From assembly GCF_019655055.1 (NCBI RefSeq), contig NZ_BPFA01000032.1, positions 1 through 61,169 on the forward strand: a DNA stretch of 61,169 bases, written 5' to 3'. Below, piece by piece: positions 61,049 through 61,169 of the stretch (positions are counted from its first letter, which is position 1; every line of letters starts with the position of its first letter). The DNA is from Shewanella sp. MBTL60-112-B2 (GTDB taxonomy: Bacteria > Pseudomonadota > Gammaproteobacteria > Enterobacterales > Shewanellaceae). The translations under genes were made by a program, and so were the position numbers. The notes below the pieces were generated by a model. It worked only from the letters and a program-made list of their open reading frames with translations, made no database searches and was not told the DNA's origin.

Positions 61049-61124
61049 TGGTGGTCGATACTGGGCTCGAACCAGTGACCCCCTCCTTGTAAGGGAGGTG
61101 CTCTCCCAGCTGAGCTAATCGACC
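61049..61124 (-). tRNA. tRNA-Val (anticodon UAC), copy 2
   Basis: Identical to the first copy, with an identical 37-bp spacer between them, giving an exact 113-bp period. It also encodes CCA. Confidence 0.97.
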
Positions 61125-61161
61125 TGGGATTTCACAATGTTTTAATTCTTTATGAAAAGAA

Positions 61162-61169
61162 TGGTGGTC
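61162..61169 (-). tRNA. tRNA-Val, copy 3 (partial, 3' end only)
   Basis: Only the last eight bases (TGGTGGTC on the + strand: the CCA, discriminator and part of the acceptor stem) are inside the window. It starts exactly 113 bp after copy 2, so the array continues to the right. Confidence 0.8.

Overview
The window looks like chromosomal DNA of a marine gammaproteobacterium, most likely Shewanella. The basis is the order bactofilin, napF, galE, galU, phhA, phhB, tyrR, fahA, maiA, which I remember from Shewanella genomes but could not check here. A tRNA-Val array and proteins most like Shewanella families (DUF2982-like protein, HepT/MntA pair) agree with this. No species is assigned.

Layout. 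(1) 1-5.7 kb, + strand, AT-rich: the end of an O-antigen/capsule-type cluster with a truncated GT4 transferase, a three-enzyme UDP-N-acetyl-L-hexosamine pathway (FnlA, an RmlD-like reductase, a 2-epimerase), WbuB and WbuC. (2) 6.0-14.9 kb: two tandem WecA-type initiating transferases, rmlA-rmlB, a beta-CASP metallo-beta-lactamase protein (- strand), ugd and rmlC. (3) 15.0-17.4 kb: an IS3-family element and a HepT/MntA (HEPN/MNT) toxin-antitoxin pair. (4) 18.0-34.2 kb, - strand: an exopolysaccharide locus. It encodes CDP-glycerol enzymes, a multi-domain initiating transferase, a GT2 transferase, a Wzx-like flippase, a polymerase/ligase-like membrane protein, a Wzz-like protein and an outer-membrane export lipoprotein. 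It also carries a partner-switch module (STAS protein, RsbW-like ATPase, REC-PP2C phosphatase). (5) 34.5-40.6 kb, + strand: a PhnD-like binding protein, a hybrid histidine kinase and an NtrC-class sigma-54 activator. Sigma-54 promoter-like sites lie in front of this operon and in front of the exopolysaccharide operon, so the activator probably drives both. (6) 40.7-52.3 kb: PHP phosphoesterase, rmlD, wzi, cysQ, ROK sugar kinase, ElyC-like protein, DUF2982-like protein, bactofilin, napF, galE, galU. (7) 52.8-57.9 kb: phenylalanine/tyrosine catabolism (phhA, phhB, tyrR, fahA, maiA) with TyrR-box-like sites. (8) 58.0-61.2 kb: LysR/MFS divergent pair, a small hypothetical gene, and tandem tRNA-Val genes with an exact 113-bp period.

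The most unusual feature is an intergenic mosaic repeat family. Twelve islands between about 10.4 and 50.3 kb, roughly 4.7 kb in all, sit at transcription-unit boundaries. Many begin and end with an inverted motif close to AAGAAGGTCCTAGG. Between the ends are interchangeable small hairpin cassettes, several with a TTCG loop, and some islands carry heptamer tracts. The islands run into the 3' ends of neighbouring genes, so several proteins end in repeat-encoded tails such as KRRT-stop, with the stop codon inside the CTAG core. I do not recognise this family; it is the best candidate here for an undescribed element.

Working together: galU, galE, ugd, rmlABCD and the FnlA pathway supply UDP-Glc, UDP-Gal, UDP-GlcA, dTDP-L-Rha and a UDP-N-acetyl-L-hexosamine. 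WecA-type and WcaJ-type enzymes start separate polymers. The Wzx, Wzy-like, Wzz-like and export proteins and Wzi assemble and anchor them.
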